Shown here: positions 44,693-56,673 of the stretch, piece by piece
How the letters are laid out: each line of letters starts with the position of its first letter
Numbering within the stretch: the stretch's first letter is position 1
Source: Roridomyces roridus
Taxonomy: Eukaryota; Basidiomycota; Agaricomycetes; Agaricales; Mycenaceae
Assembly: GCA_029378245.1 (NCBI GenBank)
Contig: JARKIF010000051.1
Location: 186,001-250,000, forward strand
Direction of reading: 5' to 3'
DNA length: 64,000 nt
Notes under the pieces: generated by a model
Seen by the model: the letters and a program-made list of their open reading frames with translations, nothing else
What the model was told of the DNA's origin: nothing
The model's database searches: none
Made by a program: the position numbers and the translations under genes

Positions 44693-45179
44693 GGCGAGGG
44701 GAAGTAAAGAATCGATTGTGGCCGCCGTTGCGTTTAAGTAGCAGTCATTTCTTTGTCTTCGCGCAGAGACAAAAGAGACTGATGACGGTTTCCTGATAGG
44801 GCCTCCGATCGGAGAAGACGCTATTGTCTTGGATATCTGGCCTTCGAACAGAATGGTCGTTGCTGCAGCAAATACAATTGAGCAATTGGAAGGGCGAGGG
44901 ACCCGTCGCTACCCACCAGACCATCTTGCGACCGAGCTTATATCGAGCCCGAACGAGTCAGAGTTACCTTGCGAACTCTCGCAGGCCGCGTGGGAATCCG
45001 ATCGTCTGCTCTTTGTTGACCTAAAAAAGGAAACCTTACACCTGTTTGGGCCATGTCCTTGTGCTGCCCATACGCCATCAGGCGGGGGAGCAAATGGGTT
45101 AGATGATACTACATGGCATACACGGCGGAAATAAGACTACAACATGCAAAGCAGAACGAGAAAAATATACATTAACATT
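44693..45179. other. Intergenic with a doubtful 101-codon ORF
   Basis: The plus-strand ORF 44829-45134 (MDIWPSNRMVVAAANTIEQL) has no known domain. It sits in the promoter of the divergent-side F-box gene and the 3' flank of the transcription factor. Not accepted as a gene. Confidence 0.3.
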
Positions 45180-47959
45180 TCAGAGCGTCGCAATCCCAGC
45201 ACTGAACCCCGGCGAAGGCACCGAGCTAGTGAAATCGGTAGGCGAGAACATGGCATGTCCACCCCCATCCGTAGACCCATCGTTAAACATCGCCAACACC
45301 TCCGCGTACATCCGCGCATCGCCTCCACCCCCATTCACTAGCCCGTCAATCTCAGAAAAGGAAGTAGCGCCGTACTCGCCCGGCTGAGGATCCGAAACGA
45401 AAAAGTCGGAAGGCGAAAAGGCTTCAGGGCTATGACTGCTCCCGCCGCTGTTATGCGACGGACTGTTTTCAGCGCTGCTCGAACGCGCGCGAGCAGCCAC
45501 CGATTTTTTGCGCACAGGTCGTATCCAAGGTGGCCGAGAGTTGGTATTCGTCTCTGGACTCTCCCGCGGCGCATCAAGAGGTATCTGAGTCACTGCAAGA
45601 CCGATCGTTTAATAAAACGTGAGAAGGACTAACGAGAAGACTTACACCGACAGAATTCTTCCATCAAATCCCCGGATCTCAGACCGCAGACATACCGCCC
45701 GCTGAATCGCCTCAGAAGCCCAACGCACGAGCGCAGTGCATCGAGCCCAGGCGGAATCAGAGGCTGTAATGTCTCCGTCTTGCAGTTCAGTAACACGGCA
45801 ACAAGCGTCCGTCCCGCCTGCGTCAGCTGGTGAATAACATGCACCCCATCTAGCCGCTTGTCAACCCATTGTCCGTCTCAAGGAGATACACGAAACACTC
45901 ACAGTACGTCATCAACCCCTTCTTCGCGACAAGCAAGTGGGACGCAATAATCTGCAGCGCCGAATAGTGCGCCTTGACCATCGCGTCCGTCTCCACCTCA
46001 CTCTGCGGCGGCCTCATCTGCGGGTCCGTCGGCGCAGTCCGCTCCGCGACCAATTCGGAGAACCGATGACGGTAAATGAGAAGCTTCACAAACTGCTCGG
46101 CACAGTGCAGCCTCACCGCCTGGGTGAACCGAATCGTATCCTCGCTCGCCAACGTCTCGGCGTTGTGAGCAAAGTATGTCGGTATCCCGTGGTGGATCTC
46201 GTCCAACAGGCCTTCTTCTTCCCGCAACTCGCGCACACGGCGTGAGCCTGCACCGCCCAATAACGCTCCAGCATGCATGAGGAATGAGCCTGCAGATGCA
46301 TCTCGCACAGGGGGGATGTCCAGAACGCTCTCCAACACCACAGCCATCCGGAGCGCACAAACAAACGCCGTCATGCGACAAGACGTGTCAGGCGGCAGCA
46401 CCGGCGCACCCACTCCTTCTCGTGTGATATACTCGTCATCCACCTGGGCGGGCTCCCCGACATCACAGTCCCTCAACCGCAACATCGGCGGGCGCCCAAA
46501 ATGGGCACTCAGCTGCTTGTCCCAGATATACACACACCAGAACGTGCGTTTTCGCACCTCGTCCTCGATGGGGTCGAACAGATCATACGTGTCCGCGTTC
46601 CGGTGCAGACCAGCGTCAATGGAGATGGTCACGGCCTCTGAGAGGAGCGCGGCAGCCTTGGAGAGCTTGCCGAGACCGACTGCATAGACTGCCGCTATCA
46701 AGTCGGCCTGGATCGTGTATAGGGTGGGCCGATCAGCGATAGGGAGCGTCCGCAGCCGCCCAAGTAGCTCAAACCACTGGGTGCCAGCAGATATGCCGTC
46801 TTGAGGGGAGGCGCGCACACGGGGGTCATCCATGTGTCGAGAAGCGAGGCAGCATATGGCGACGATGAACGCGCCAAAGCCCGGCTCGCCCCATTTTTGC
46901 GGGTTTCCATAGTCCTAATTAATGATCGAATGAGCGGGAAGGGATCAACAGACGATCAGACACTGACAGCGAGGAACGTCGGAACGTGGAGAAATGGCAA
47001 TAGGTAGTAGGAGGTGGACAGATAGCAGTGTACGAGGCTAAAGGCAATTTAGAAAATGAAATAGTCGCGATACGGTCGCATACCTGTCCATGAGTTCCGG
47101 TGCGACATACGAAGTAATGAGTCGCCATAGAGTCTGCGGATTGACATCGGTGCGGCGCGGGGTGCGGTTGGGGAACCAATCCTGCTCCACGGGTGCCACT
47201 GACGGTGGAGTGGCAGCGTCTGAAGAAGGCACATGCCGCTCGACCAATAGATCAAGGAGAGGAAGACCCGACGTCTCGCCCTGCCACCGCGTGTAGCCTT
47301 CATCGTCAAAATAGAGATACGACGCTGACAGAGAAAGACGCGATGTTTCTTCCGCAAGCTGATCCGGAGACGAAGCGTCGCCGGAAAGTAGCGGAGTCGC
47401 TATGCTTTCGTCAATCTTGAGCGGCTTGGGCGTAAAGTGGGTCGAGGGGTTGGTGAGGGGGAAGACATGCAGCGAGGGCGGTGGCACCCCAGAAGCAAAC
47501 GACGGGAACATGAATGGTGCAATGGGACTCGCAGGCGCGTCGCCCATCGACATCGGGTGGTCGTCCCCGGCGTGACCCGCAGCAAACACAGCAGGCGGAA
47601 TAGCCTGAATAAGGGTTTCGAGATGGTGCATCCTATCTTCGAGCGTCGCAGTGCGTTTCGACTTGTGCGGATGGGTGCGCTTGCCAGGTTCTTCGAATGT
47701 GCACGCAGAACTGGCAGCCAGACATGCCTGGCATGGATGACCCTCGTCACACTTGATCCTTCGCCGCCTGGACAAGTTCAGCCATGAATATCTGCGAAAG
47801 AAATAACTGACCGACAACGGTCACAGGCTCTGGACCAAAGTTAATAGAATTTCACCAGAAAAGTGCCCACAATACGTACCTGCTGAGCTTGAAGCGGCGT
47901 TCCTTGAGTATGGCCGCCGCCGCTGCCTCTTGCGTCTCCGCTGTCGTCACAGGCGGCAT
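45180..47959 (-). CDS. Zn2Cys6 transcription factor with fungal-specific TF domain, 826 aa
   Basis: Seven exons: 47959-47880, 47829-47812, 47767-47084, 47037-46968, 46914-45903, 45849-45646, 45592-45180; 2481 nt, all phases agree. The zinc cluster is assembled across three exons: CDRCRRRRIKC then CQAC and a last Cys in ASSACTFE, the C-x2-C-x6-C-x5-C-x2-C-x6-C pattern. It is followed by a basic segment and a coiled coil ([15 protein letters not shown]). The middle carries the Fungal_trans domain ([55 protein letters not shown]). The C-terminus is Ser/Pro/Gly-rich. Such regulators bind CGG-type sites near metabolic genes, so control of the SDR/MFS cluster is possible but unproven. Confidence 0.88.
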
Positions 47960-48239
47960 CCACAATGATGGAGTGGTACAAGAGCCGCTTTACAAATTCA
48001 CTGAAAGGAGGTCACGAGTCAGTGGCAGGTCTTCTTCGATTGCTGATCTTCTCTCAAGAGCATCCGCTGGCTTGATTATTTTATTGCACAGGTATAAGTA
48101 CGACAAATAAATAGCCCAATTCTACAATCTCTAACTACAAGAACGAGCAGGGCGCAGAAATCCGAATGCAAGTGAGTGAGTGATGTGAGGTATAAAGGTT
48201 ATACTGTAGTCAAAAAAACGAGAGGAAGGATATCGAAGC
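47960..48239. other. Short intergenic between flippase 3' end and transcription factor start
   Basis: About 280 bp; the transcription factor promoter must lie here or overlap the flippase 3' UTR. No distinct element seen. Confidence 0.4.
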
Positions 48240-51200
48240 TCATACCGCACGCGCACCGTCCCACGAAATCTCGCTCGCGCGTCGGTTTGGGTCATGTCCA
48301 TACACATCTAGCTCACCCTGCTGGTAGCCATGTGCTTGATACTGATGCTCCTCCCGCTCCAGATCCTCATGCCCACCAAACGACCCCTCTGGCGCAGTCG
48401 CGTAGCTGGCATAACTCGCCTGGCTCGCCGACCGAATAGAGTGCCCCCCACCATGCCCCACCGATCCCGGTGGTTGGTACGCTGACGGCGCAGGCCGCAC
48501 CGAATGCATCTCAAATTGTTGCTGCATCGGTGGCGGTGACAAGGTCGCAGGCGATCTGGGCATGCTATCGGACGTCGGTGTCTGCACCGGCCCAGGTCGA
48601 CCAGCCCGCACACTCGCTCTTGTCGTCGCGATACTTGACCTGCGACTTGGCGGTGTGCTGGTAATGTCGCCGTTCGGTAGTCGGTACTTTGGTGACGGCA
48701 GAGGAGATGGTGGTGGGATTTCGGATGCAGAGTAATATGACGGATGAGGACTGGCCGGGCCGCGATTTATTGGTGGCGCATACAAGTATTGTGATTGTTG
48801 CTCCTCGTTCGGAGGGGTGTTGTCCGTGTAGGGGCGAAGGTGGTTGTTGTTGTCCGTGTAAGGGCGGGTAGTCATGGGTATGTCGACAACGGTGGTGCCA
48901 GGACTCGTCGTATTGGCCGGTTCATACTGAGACAGCTCCGACAACGAGCGCGTGTGCTGGTCAAAGAACATTGGCGCCGTTTCCGGCTCCCCAGCGGTCA
49001 CAACCCCGTGACGTTGCTTCCCATTACGGTGGTGGATCCCGAGCTGGTCCTTGAGATCGCCCTTGACCCACATCTCACGAACAATGTCCTTGTCGTAAGG
49101 CTGATACACCGTCGCGTAGTACTTGACGATGAACCGCGGTGCTGTGGACGAGATCAGACATGGAGAACAAGAATAGTAAAGAGACGCACTGAGGCAGATG
49201 AACGTCGTGACCAGCACCGTAGCCCAGAACTGCAGTCCTCCATACAGCACAATAAACTCGTCGATAAAGTTGTAGCTGAAGAAGAATGAGTAGACGACAA
49301 TCCAGAGCATCATCACAATCGACGATCCAAAGACCGTGATCCAGGTGAGCACCGTCCAGCTGTGAAAATAACTCAGTAAAGCCGTGAAAATTCGTAGTCA
49401 GACGACGTACTAGTTCGTACTCATCCCGACATACGTGTTGGCAGCCCAGATGGCGGCAACAGCGACGGTCGTCCCAAAGTCCACGAGCGAGTCGATACCC
49501 TTGCCGTTCCATGAAATGGCAAGTCCCGTCGTCCAGATAAGGTAAGGGATGAAGTAGATGACAACAGACTGGTACAGCCCGTCGAGCATGTACAACCAGA
49601 ACTTGGTCGACGTGTACTCGAGCCCACGGATACCCCGAATGTACAGCTGTGGGTAGGCCAACGCGGCTCGCGCATTGATATCCTGGTCAAAGGCTGCCGG
49701 AAAATGAGTTCCAAGAATGTCAAAGTAAAAAGACGTGCGTACCGCCGAGGATGATGACAGGAAGCGATGTAAAGGCGAGATTACACAAGAGGATGAAGGT
49801 GTAGTGGTACAGGTACGTCGCGTCAAAGCTGTTGAAAGGCATGAACCAGAACATCCCAAACGTCCAAATGACATTCTATATCCAGCCGCGTCAGTGATCA
49901 TCGTGGTATAGGAATACGGCATCGCGGACCTTGTAGAAAAAGTTGGCATGCATGTCGGCGACACGCTGGTACGACCACCGCCCGTGCACGAGCAACAGTT
50001 TCGTCAAGAACCGGAATTGACCAAAGGCATAATCGGCGGACATGGCAGCTTGCGAGCCCTCAAGCCCAACCAGCCCGCATCCGATATTGGCTTCTTGAAT
50101 CATCGCGACGTCGTTGGCACCATCACCGATCGACAAAGTCATGGCCTTCCGACCCTCCTTGACCTATTACCGAGCTCAGCTTTTCGGAAAATACACACCA
50201 GGGAGAGCAGACTCACGAGCTTGACGGTCAACGCCTTCTGCGCAGGCGACACCCGACAACAAACAACCGTCTCGCACTGCGTCCCAAGATTCAAGAACAT
50301 CTCCTTCAATTCCGGATCCAGCGCATGTGTCAAGGTGTCACCGTCAATGACTACAGCAAACGCTCGTTGGGCTCCAGGAACAAAGCCGCGTTTGCGTGGA
50401 TCCCAGGAAGGCGGACCAAGCACCGAAGCGATCTTATTCAGCCCCGCCTCGATCTGCGCACGCGCCTGCTGCTGCGAGTCGGCCGAAAGAATCATCAGAT
50501 CCATATCCTGCTTGAGGAGGTTGCAGCTGTATCCGATCTCGATGGCGGTTTGAAGCTTGTCGCCTGGTGCAAGGTCGGCAAAAGTCTTTGGAGAGTAAAT
50601 ACAAAACGCACCAGTCAAAATCCACAGCTTGATCCCCGCACGATGGAGCATCTCGATAGCCTCGGGTACACCCTCCTGCAGCTTGTCCTCCAGCGCAGTG
50701 GCCCCAAGGATCTCGAAATCCTTCTCAATCAACTCGCAAGCCGCCTCGATAGCTTCATCCCGCCCATCAACCCGATTCGTCGCCTCGTCATACACCCTGC
50801 CCCACTCCGCATACTCCTCCTGCGAAAGCACCTTCCACGCAACACAAAGCGTCCGCAAGCCGCTATTCGCAAACGCCTCCATATCCTTCCTCGTCGCCTC
50901 CTTGAGCCCAGGATCATGATCCGCCTTCAACCGCGCATAAATCACACTATCCGCACCCTTGCAATACATCACAAGCCTCCCATCCGACGCCCGATAAATC
51001 GTACTCATCCGCTTCCTCGTCGAATTGAATTCCAAAACACGAAGAAGCGTCCACCGCTCCACCTCACCCAGCACCTCGATCTCAATCATCTCCCGCCCCT
51101 TGTTCACAAACGCGAACCCCACATCCCGCGCTGCGGCGACCAACGCCGCCTCGTCCGGACTCTCCGCCTTGTACTCGATCTGAATCTGGCTAGCAGGGCC

Positions 51201-53616
51201 CTTGGCCTCCTCCTGCCCCTTGCGATCCGCCAACACACTATGACACAAAGCCAGCGCGCGGAAGAACGCAATGAGGTGGGGCCGCTCCTCGTTCTGCCGA
51301 TCCGCGAGTGCAGTAGCCAGCCCAGGGGAAACAAGCGTCAGCTTGTCCGGCTGCAGGTAGCGACTCGACCAGCCGCGCTCCATGGTGTTGATCATGAGTT
51401 GCTTCAGGCCAGCGAGCTTGGCAGCAAGCTCGTCCGGGTCCATCGTGTCCGCATGCCCCGCCCGAGTAGCTGCACCGCGCTGTGCCTCTGTTATACCCTC
51501 GCCGTACGCGGTCCCGTTGACGGAGCACTTTTGGAACTCCATGACGTTCTGCGTGAGCGTGCCCGTCTTGTCGGAGAAGACGTATCTGGAGAATACATTT
51601 AGCTTATAATCCTCAGAAAAAAAGGAGAAAACGCACTCAATCTGCCCCAGGTCGTCACTGATATTCCACGTCTTGGGCACACATGGCGTATCGTAACCCT
51701 GGAAGTACATCTCCACGTCTTGCGAGATAAAGTAGGCCTGGATGGTCTTGACAATTTCGATCGAAATGTACAGCGAAATCGGGACAATGTTCTGGAAAGC
51801 CACAATAGCCGACCTGAGGCCAAGTCAGCGGGGTATAAAGCTGAAAGACGGGAGAACGTACGCAAATGTAACGATGCCATTAACCACGGCGATACTCGTC
51901 GGATCGGCGCCCTGCTCAAAGAACTTGGCACTCGTGTCTGTCCTCGTATCAAACACCCCGCTGAGCACGCCGACGACCATGCACATGACAATCATGAGGA
52001 TAAAGTTGACCGCGACGTTAAAGTTGGTCTCGCGCTCAATCTGCATCGAGTCAGAACCCCTATCGCATAAAGAACCAAGTATAACGCACCTTGCTCCGCT
52101 TACTGGGTGTATCACCTCCGTTGAGAACAATCTTGGTATCCGCGCCCGTAAAAACGACCAGCCCAATGACCCAATTCGTGTTGCGCAGCGTGCATCCACG
52201 CAGCAGCAGCTCGTTGATGCTCACCGGCTCCACACGCTCCTCCCAGTTACCATTGGCGCCGTTGCCGCCGCCAGGCGCAACGTTGTCGACCCCTCGCGCA
52301 TGGACGGAGCTGAAATTGGAGTTGACGGCCGAGTAGTCGCGGTAACGCAGGACGCCGTGGTAGATGTAGAGATTCTGGCTCGGTGGGTCTGAATCAAGAA
52401 CGAAACGCGCGCGCTGGACTTCTTCCTCGGCTGAGGACATTCCACGCGTTGCGCTCAGTGCTTTTCGGAGCTAAAAGGGGCTGGATGAGCACACCAGTAG
52501 CAGTTCGGGCGGAAACTCGCCTTCAAGTTCGTCTCCCCGTCTAAGTTCTTGGTCTCCAAATAGCAGTTGCCATCGGGGTCCGAAGTGGCGAGGACGACAA
52601 TGTCAGCAGGGACTTGGTCATTGTCCTTGAGCATGACGACGTCGCCGACCTCGAGCTTCTTCCAGAGCGTACGTTCCCATGTCGCGGCGCCGGCATGCAA
52701 GTTGGGGTCGATGACGGGGGGTGGGGGATATGAATGGCTGCTTCGCATACTTGCGTTGTCGCTGACACCAACATTGAGCGTGCTCTGGCTCGAGCCACCG
52801 TAGACCAGATCAGAGGCTTCCTTGGCGCGGAGCTTCTTGACACCACGACTGACAGTACCGGGTCGCTTGAGACCAAAAAGTTTCTCGAAGAAGTCACGGG
52901 GGTCCTGCGGCTGATTGGGGTTGCGTATTGAGAGGCGGGTGGTGGGGGAGTTGTTGACCTCCTCGTCGAGGCGGCCACGGCGGTAATCTTCGATGCCGTC
53001 CTTGATTGCGGTAACGGTCAGAATGAAGGCGAGGGGCAAGACGGCGGCGGCGCCCGAGGTAGCACCAAAGACAGGGAATACTGAGGAAAGGGATTAGCAT
53101 AGACTCGTTGATACAGAGCACAAGCACGCACGTTGGAGGACGACGGCGACGAGAAAGAACATGTTAGCAACTCTCCGGAATTGCTCGTACAGATTCCGCG
53201 GGATGAAGGTGAGAATAGTGTATTCTGTACATTGCAATGAGCACAGTCCGTGTATTGCAGCAAGACTCACTCGTCGTCCGGACTTTATTCCGAGGGTATA
53301 TGACCAAGGGGTCGCCCTTGCTGTCGACCTCCCCGCGCGGGAGCGGTGTATTGACATACACGTTGCGCCTCCTCCCATCTGGCTTGGGCCTGCCTGGGCC
53401 ATCCTCTGCATCCCCCTTGCGGTCCTTGTATTTCTCGCCTCGAGAACGAAAGAACCTCCGTCTACGTCTGGTCTGCCGGTCGTCGGCCCTAATACTCTCT
53501 GCAATGGCACTGTGGGCCGTACGGATGGTGCGCAGGCGAAGTTCGGGGTCGATGGTGTCGTCCTCGCCATCCGAGAGCTCCTCGGGCAGCGGGTGGCGTC
53601 GCTTCAAGAACGACAT
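48240..53616 (-). CDS. P4-type ATPase (phospholipid flippase, Dnf1/2-like)
   Basis: About 13 exons on the minus strand. The basic N-terminus ([10 protein letters not shown]) is followed by [15 protein letters not shown] (TM1 region), the actuator motif NLDGETNLK, the TM4 PISLYISIE segment typical of P4-ATPases, phosphorylation site [12 protein letters not shown], nucleotide-binding [19 protein letters not shown] and hinge [13 protein letters not shown]. Ten TM helices are predicted in all. A long Pro/Ser/Tyr-rich tail ends at 48240. The intron right after NLDGETNLK (52520-52471) has a GC donor (GCGAGT); any other splice gives a stop. All other introns are GT-AG and in phase. The enzyme moves PC/PE/PS to the cytosolic leaflet of plasma or endosomal membranes with a Cdc50-type subunit. 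Intact. Confidence 0.93.
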
Positions 53617-54261
53617 AAAGTAATGGAAAGCGAGAAATGGGTGTGTGTGTCACGTGCAGAACGGCACTTGCTTCCTCCTGTTGACCGCCAAGCGGCCAAG
53701 TACGCCGAGTAACCACCGACTGCGCAATCCTGTTCTACGAAGAATATTTGCGAGTATTTTATTCATCCGTGCCGTCTTGGACGTCACCGACGCTTACTCG
53801 ACGCGCCGACAATCAGCGCATCAAAGAGATTCAGATTGGCAGTGGCAACATCCACGACTGCCGCGTTCTTGACCGCAGTTGACTGTTTTGAATCAGCGCC
53901 GTACTGCTGGACACTGCTACCTCCTCCAAGTTCAATCAAACAGCAACCCTCATCACACTATTTCGGAGGGACTCTGCCCGGTGTGCCCGTCTGCGTGTTT
54001 ACAGACCGCGAATGGCCCAGCGGACAATCCCCGCGCGAAGATTGTCTCCCGTCATCTCTTCGCATTTCCATTCGCCGTGTACTCGTGGCCGCGGCATCTC
54101 GAAACCGTCTAGAGTCAGCGAGTACTAGTCAACGGCGCCACAAATCCACTCTTAGTCTACACCGGCATCTTGAACCTCCCAATGGGATACGAAGCCGACA
54201 ACCGATTCACCTGGACTCGTATTTGGCAGAAGGAGGATAGATACATACTGTCACGTACCAT
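53617..54261. other. Flippase promoter and spacer
   Basis: No gene seen; the ORFs at 53645-54240 are short or antisense. It contains a GTGTGTGTGT run just upstream of the flippase start. Confidence 0.4.
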
Positions 54262-56673
54262 CTACACCCGACTCGCCAAATCACACCAAAAATCCCTCTG
54301 CACCGCTGCCCACTGACTCGTCACAAAATACGGTACATCATTCCCCACCTTCCCGTCTACATCCCTCCCCAGTCGATACCGATGCGGCCCCTCCGACGAA
54401 CGCGTTGTAAACCCAATCCGATATCGCCATAATAAAACCGGAACGACAACGAACACCTCCATCAAACCTATTCCCTCAATTAGCTGTATGTACATCGCCA
54501 GCATTATGGACTCACCGATATTCTTGCCAATACACACCCTCGGCCCCGCGCCAAACGCCAACAACTTGCGCTCCATTTCAAGTAAATGCGTTTCGTCCGC
54601 CTCCAGCCACCGTTCAGGCCGAAACTCGCCTGCATCCGAACCGAATGCTTCGATTTGCCTGTGCACGACGAACGGGCTCATTGAGACTTGCGTGCCTTCC
54701 GCAAGGAAGTGATTCCCGCTCAGAAGCAAACCGCCTGCGGCCACGGTGCGGGGGAGAGGCCACGGAATCTGAATCAATCAATTACTTCCTTGTTCTGGAA
54801 AAGCAGCCGAGACGCACCGGCGGATGCAGGCGCAGGGTTTCCTTAAGACAAGCCTGGAGAATATCCAAAGCCTTGTAAAAGACGCCAATCGTTGTGCACA
54901 GATCTACCTGAAAATACACCAACTTGCACGCATCCTCGTAGCTCAACGGGAACACAACAAGCGCACTTTCAATCTCCGCCTGGACTTTGTCGTATATCAC
55001 AGGGGGGAACCTCACTTTTCCGCACAGCAGGAATTTTATATTTCCGCAGTATTTCCGCATGATTTCCGCAACATTTCCGCATGGCGGAAATGTGTTGATT
55101 TCATTACATAATCATGAGATTCTCTGCTAAATTGGCAGATTTTGATTTTTATCACCTATTTTCGGAGCTGGCGGAAATGTTGCAGAAATACTGCGGAAAT
55201 GTTGCGTAAATAAAGTATTTCCGCAGTGCGGAAAAGATGCCTTCCCCCCTGTGTATCCTACCGTTGCCGACGATATATCGAATCATCGCGCGCATGGTCT
55301 TTTGTGGACTTGAGAGAATTAAATCTTGGATGGTAGATGAGACTCACGATGGTGGTGGTATCTATCCCCAGGTCATTCAATTTTTGAACAGAAACCAGAA
55401 TAAAATATCACCTGAACCAGTGCCGAGAGTTAATCCCCTGCCAAGAGTCAAGTTGCGGATGAGTTCCTCAAAAAAAGACGAGACGTACACAGCAGCTCTG
55501 ACCTGATCCCGACTAAATACAGAGCCGTCCGCGTTCTTGGCTTGCATAAACATTTCCCTGAATGGATCAGAGTTAAACCGGTTGCTGCAGCGGTCTGCCT
55601 CGCACATCATGTCTGCCCCTTGGCTCTCGAACCTATTTTCCATGGAAGCTGAAGACGAAGCCAGGGAGCGTGGCAGGATTTGTGCGGTCAACAAACCTAG
55701 TATTCCAGAGTTCATTTCAGATTATACAAGTTGAACCCAGATTTACTTACCTTCGAGACGCCCACCGGACAAACGGGAGCAGAAACGGCTGCGTGCCCAC
55801 TGAGAACTTGTTCAACCCTCTGAGTTACGAGTTGAAATAAACACGCACGGAAGCAACTCATCTCGAGTATCCTCTCCACAAGAGGAACCCACCCGCGCCT
55901 ATCCTCCCCAGCACAAAGACCAAACGATTTTCCCAACTAGAGCCCCTCAGTCTCAACGAAAACGAGAAGACGGGAACTGACCACCATCCTCCCAACAACA
56001 TCCATCGCAAAGAACTGAATCGCCTCCCCGAGATCTAACGTAGCTTTACCTTCCATGGCAGCAATCCTGCGATCCAGAAGCGCTAGGAACTCTCCGCACG
56101 CAGCTTGGACACTTCCCTCAAACTCGGATTGCATCTTGGTAAGTGAGTACGCAGCAGACTCGGCGCGGCGCATCTCGGTGTGTGATTTATTGTCGAGGGT
56201 TGAGAGGAGGTTAGGGCCGTCGAGGTCGCGTAGAGCGTCATAGAATTCAGTTTTCTTGAGGGGTTTCTTGAACCTAGGACGAGTCAAGTGGGTTTTCGGA
56301 GCCTGGAGGATTGACACACCGGTATATCTGGCTGATAGCCTGGGGGCTGAAGGAGAGATGAGTAAAGCTTCATGAAGCGAAGCAGCCAGCTACTCGCTCG
56401 CATACAGAAACTTCATTCCGCGCAATCCTCACCACCGTTCCGTATTTTTTGTGCAACTCTAGTAATTTCCAACCCTATACAATCTGTTCAATGAAAACAC
56501 ATTTGGCGAATATGCAAAATACCCACCATGTCCCGCTTAACCGCCCGTGTCGACTTCCACGACCACAAACCTGTCCTGGATCCCAGTGGTCCGGGGATAC
56601 CTGCAAGCGGGTGGAAGAGCAGGTTGTATAAAGCGAAAGAGAAGAGAGCGAAGGCGAGGAGATAGAGCAGCAT
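54262..56673 (-). pseudogene. Cytochrome P450, coding exon split by a MITE
   Basis: The N-terminus MLLYLLAFALFSFALYNLLF is a membrane anchor followed by the HPLAGIPGP hinge. Later exons give LHKKYGTVVRIARNEV, then RPRFKKPLKKTEFYDALRD, FAMDVVGRM and the I-helix motif LGIDTTTI. The ExxR motif lies in CLKETLRLHPPV, the PERW region in FRPERWLEAD, and the haem loop is FGAGPRVCIGKN. About nine or more short exons; not every junction was resolved, and the exon before the I-helix motif is uncertain. The exon after the I helix is interrupted by the 256-bp element at 54998-55253. Without it and one TAT copy the frame reads VGNGRIYDKVQAEIE. Microsomal monooxygenase family, substrate unknown; as it stands it is probably non-functional. 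Confidence 0.8.
54998..55253. mobile_element. 256-bp MITE in the P450 coding exon, TSD TAT
   Basis: The ends are CACAGGGGG on both strands, followed by a similar TTTTCCGCA. TAT flanks both sides (54995-54997, 55254-55256). The interior is a dense set of TTTCCGCA/TGCGGAAA repeats (ten or more), able to fold on itself. No coding capacity. CA-ends, a 3-bp duplication and subterminal repeats resemble the elements at 24577 and 28197. Confidence 0.82.

Noticed and set aside
50325..51602. 425-codon plus-strand ORF
   Set aside because: Antisense shadow of the flippase catalytic domain exon.
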